Shown here: piece after piece, positions 6,178-6,221 of the stretch
Numbering within the stretch: position 1 is the stretch's first letter
Layout of the letters: each line of letters starts with the position of its first letter
DNA from: Lachnospiraceae bacterium
GTDB lineage: Bacteria; Bacillota_A; Clostridia; Lachnospirales; Lachnospiraceae
NCBI GenBank assembly: GCA_017652545.1
Contig: JAGCAV010000483.1
Span: 1 to 6,221, forward strand
Length of the DNA stretch: 6,221 bases
Reading direction: 5' to 3'
Notes under the pieces: generated by a model
The model's input: the letters and a program-made list of their open reading frames with translations, nothing else
What the model was told of the DNA's origin: nothing
The model's database searches: none
Made by a program: the position numbers and the translations under genes

Positions 6178-6221
6178 GAGACCCGTTAGGAAAAATGGCC
6201 GTGGGCCTTAAGCCCTCCGGC
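6174..6221 (+). CDS. Probable PLP-dependent (class I/II) aminotransferase, first 16 codons
   Basis: The frame opens at GTG 6174, which overlaps the TGA of the regulator gene (GTGA), and reads (M)RDPLGKMAVGLKPSG to the window edge. This fits the usual N-terminus of Clostridia aminotransferases that sit beside an Lrp-type regulator, which begin with a short x-P-L-x-K segment and a KPSG motif before an IRKFFD segment (outside the window). AAAGGA at 6158-6163 lies 10 nt upstream. An in-frame stop at 6156-6158 rules out an earlier start. The assignment rests on only 16 residues plus context; the substrate cannot be told. Confidence 0.6.
   Translation, partial: MRDPLGKMAVGLKPSG

Noticed and set aside
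1..6221. Defence system, mobile element or CRISPR array
   Set aside because: No direct-repeat array with spacers, no transposase or integrase, no terminal inverted repeats, and the genes have similar style and a single orientation.

Overview
The window looks like a stretch of chromosome from a Gram-positive, low-to-mid G+C Clostridia-type bacterium, most plausibly Lachnospiraceae or a close relative. The reasons are an HPr kinase/phosphorylase, a ROK glucokinase with the Bacillota-style zinc motif, a VanW/G5-type secreted protein, strong purine-rich Shine-Dalgarno sequences (GGAGGAGAGGAG, GAGGAG), and the gene order uvrC-hprK-ROK kinase. This assignment is inference from gene content and style; no rRNA or other taxonomic marker is present. 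By eye the G+C content is a little over half. All eight protein genes I support lie on the + strand.

Left part (1-3141): the 3' two-thirds of uvrC (excision repair nuclease subunit), then hprK after a 71-nt gap, then a ROK-family glucokinase whose ATG overlaps the hprK stop codon (ATGA). HprK and the glucokinase form a carbon-sensing pair: one controls HPr phosphorylation on serine, the other makes glucose-6-phosphate. The overlap suggests they are translated in a coupled fashion.

Middle (3142-4999): a 36-codon membrane mini-protein lies 41 nt after the glucokinase and is short enough to be missed by normal gene calling. A 128-nt intergenic stretch with a heptad-type repeat follows. Next is a 525-residue exported VanW-domain protein with a peptidoglycan-binding-like N-terminal region, a G5-like domain and an Ala/Gln-rich tail.

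Right part (4980-6221): a 209-residue protein that looks like only the C-terminal half of an AIR synthase/HypE-like protein, overlapping the VanW gene by 20 nt. A second copy of the heptad repeat follows, here built into an imperfect hairpin. Then come an Lrp/AsnC-family regulator and the first 16 codons of a probable PLP-dependent aminotransferase, which starts in a GTGA overlap and runs off the window.

There is no tRNA, rRNA, CRISPR array, insertion sequence or prophage, and no stretch over 130 nt without a gene. I do not see a clearly new multi-gene system. The most interesting items are the stand-alone AIR-synthase C-terminal domain, the mini-membrane protein beside the glucokinase, and the two related intergenic repeats.
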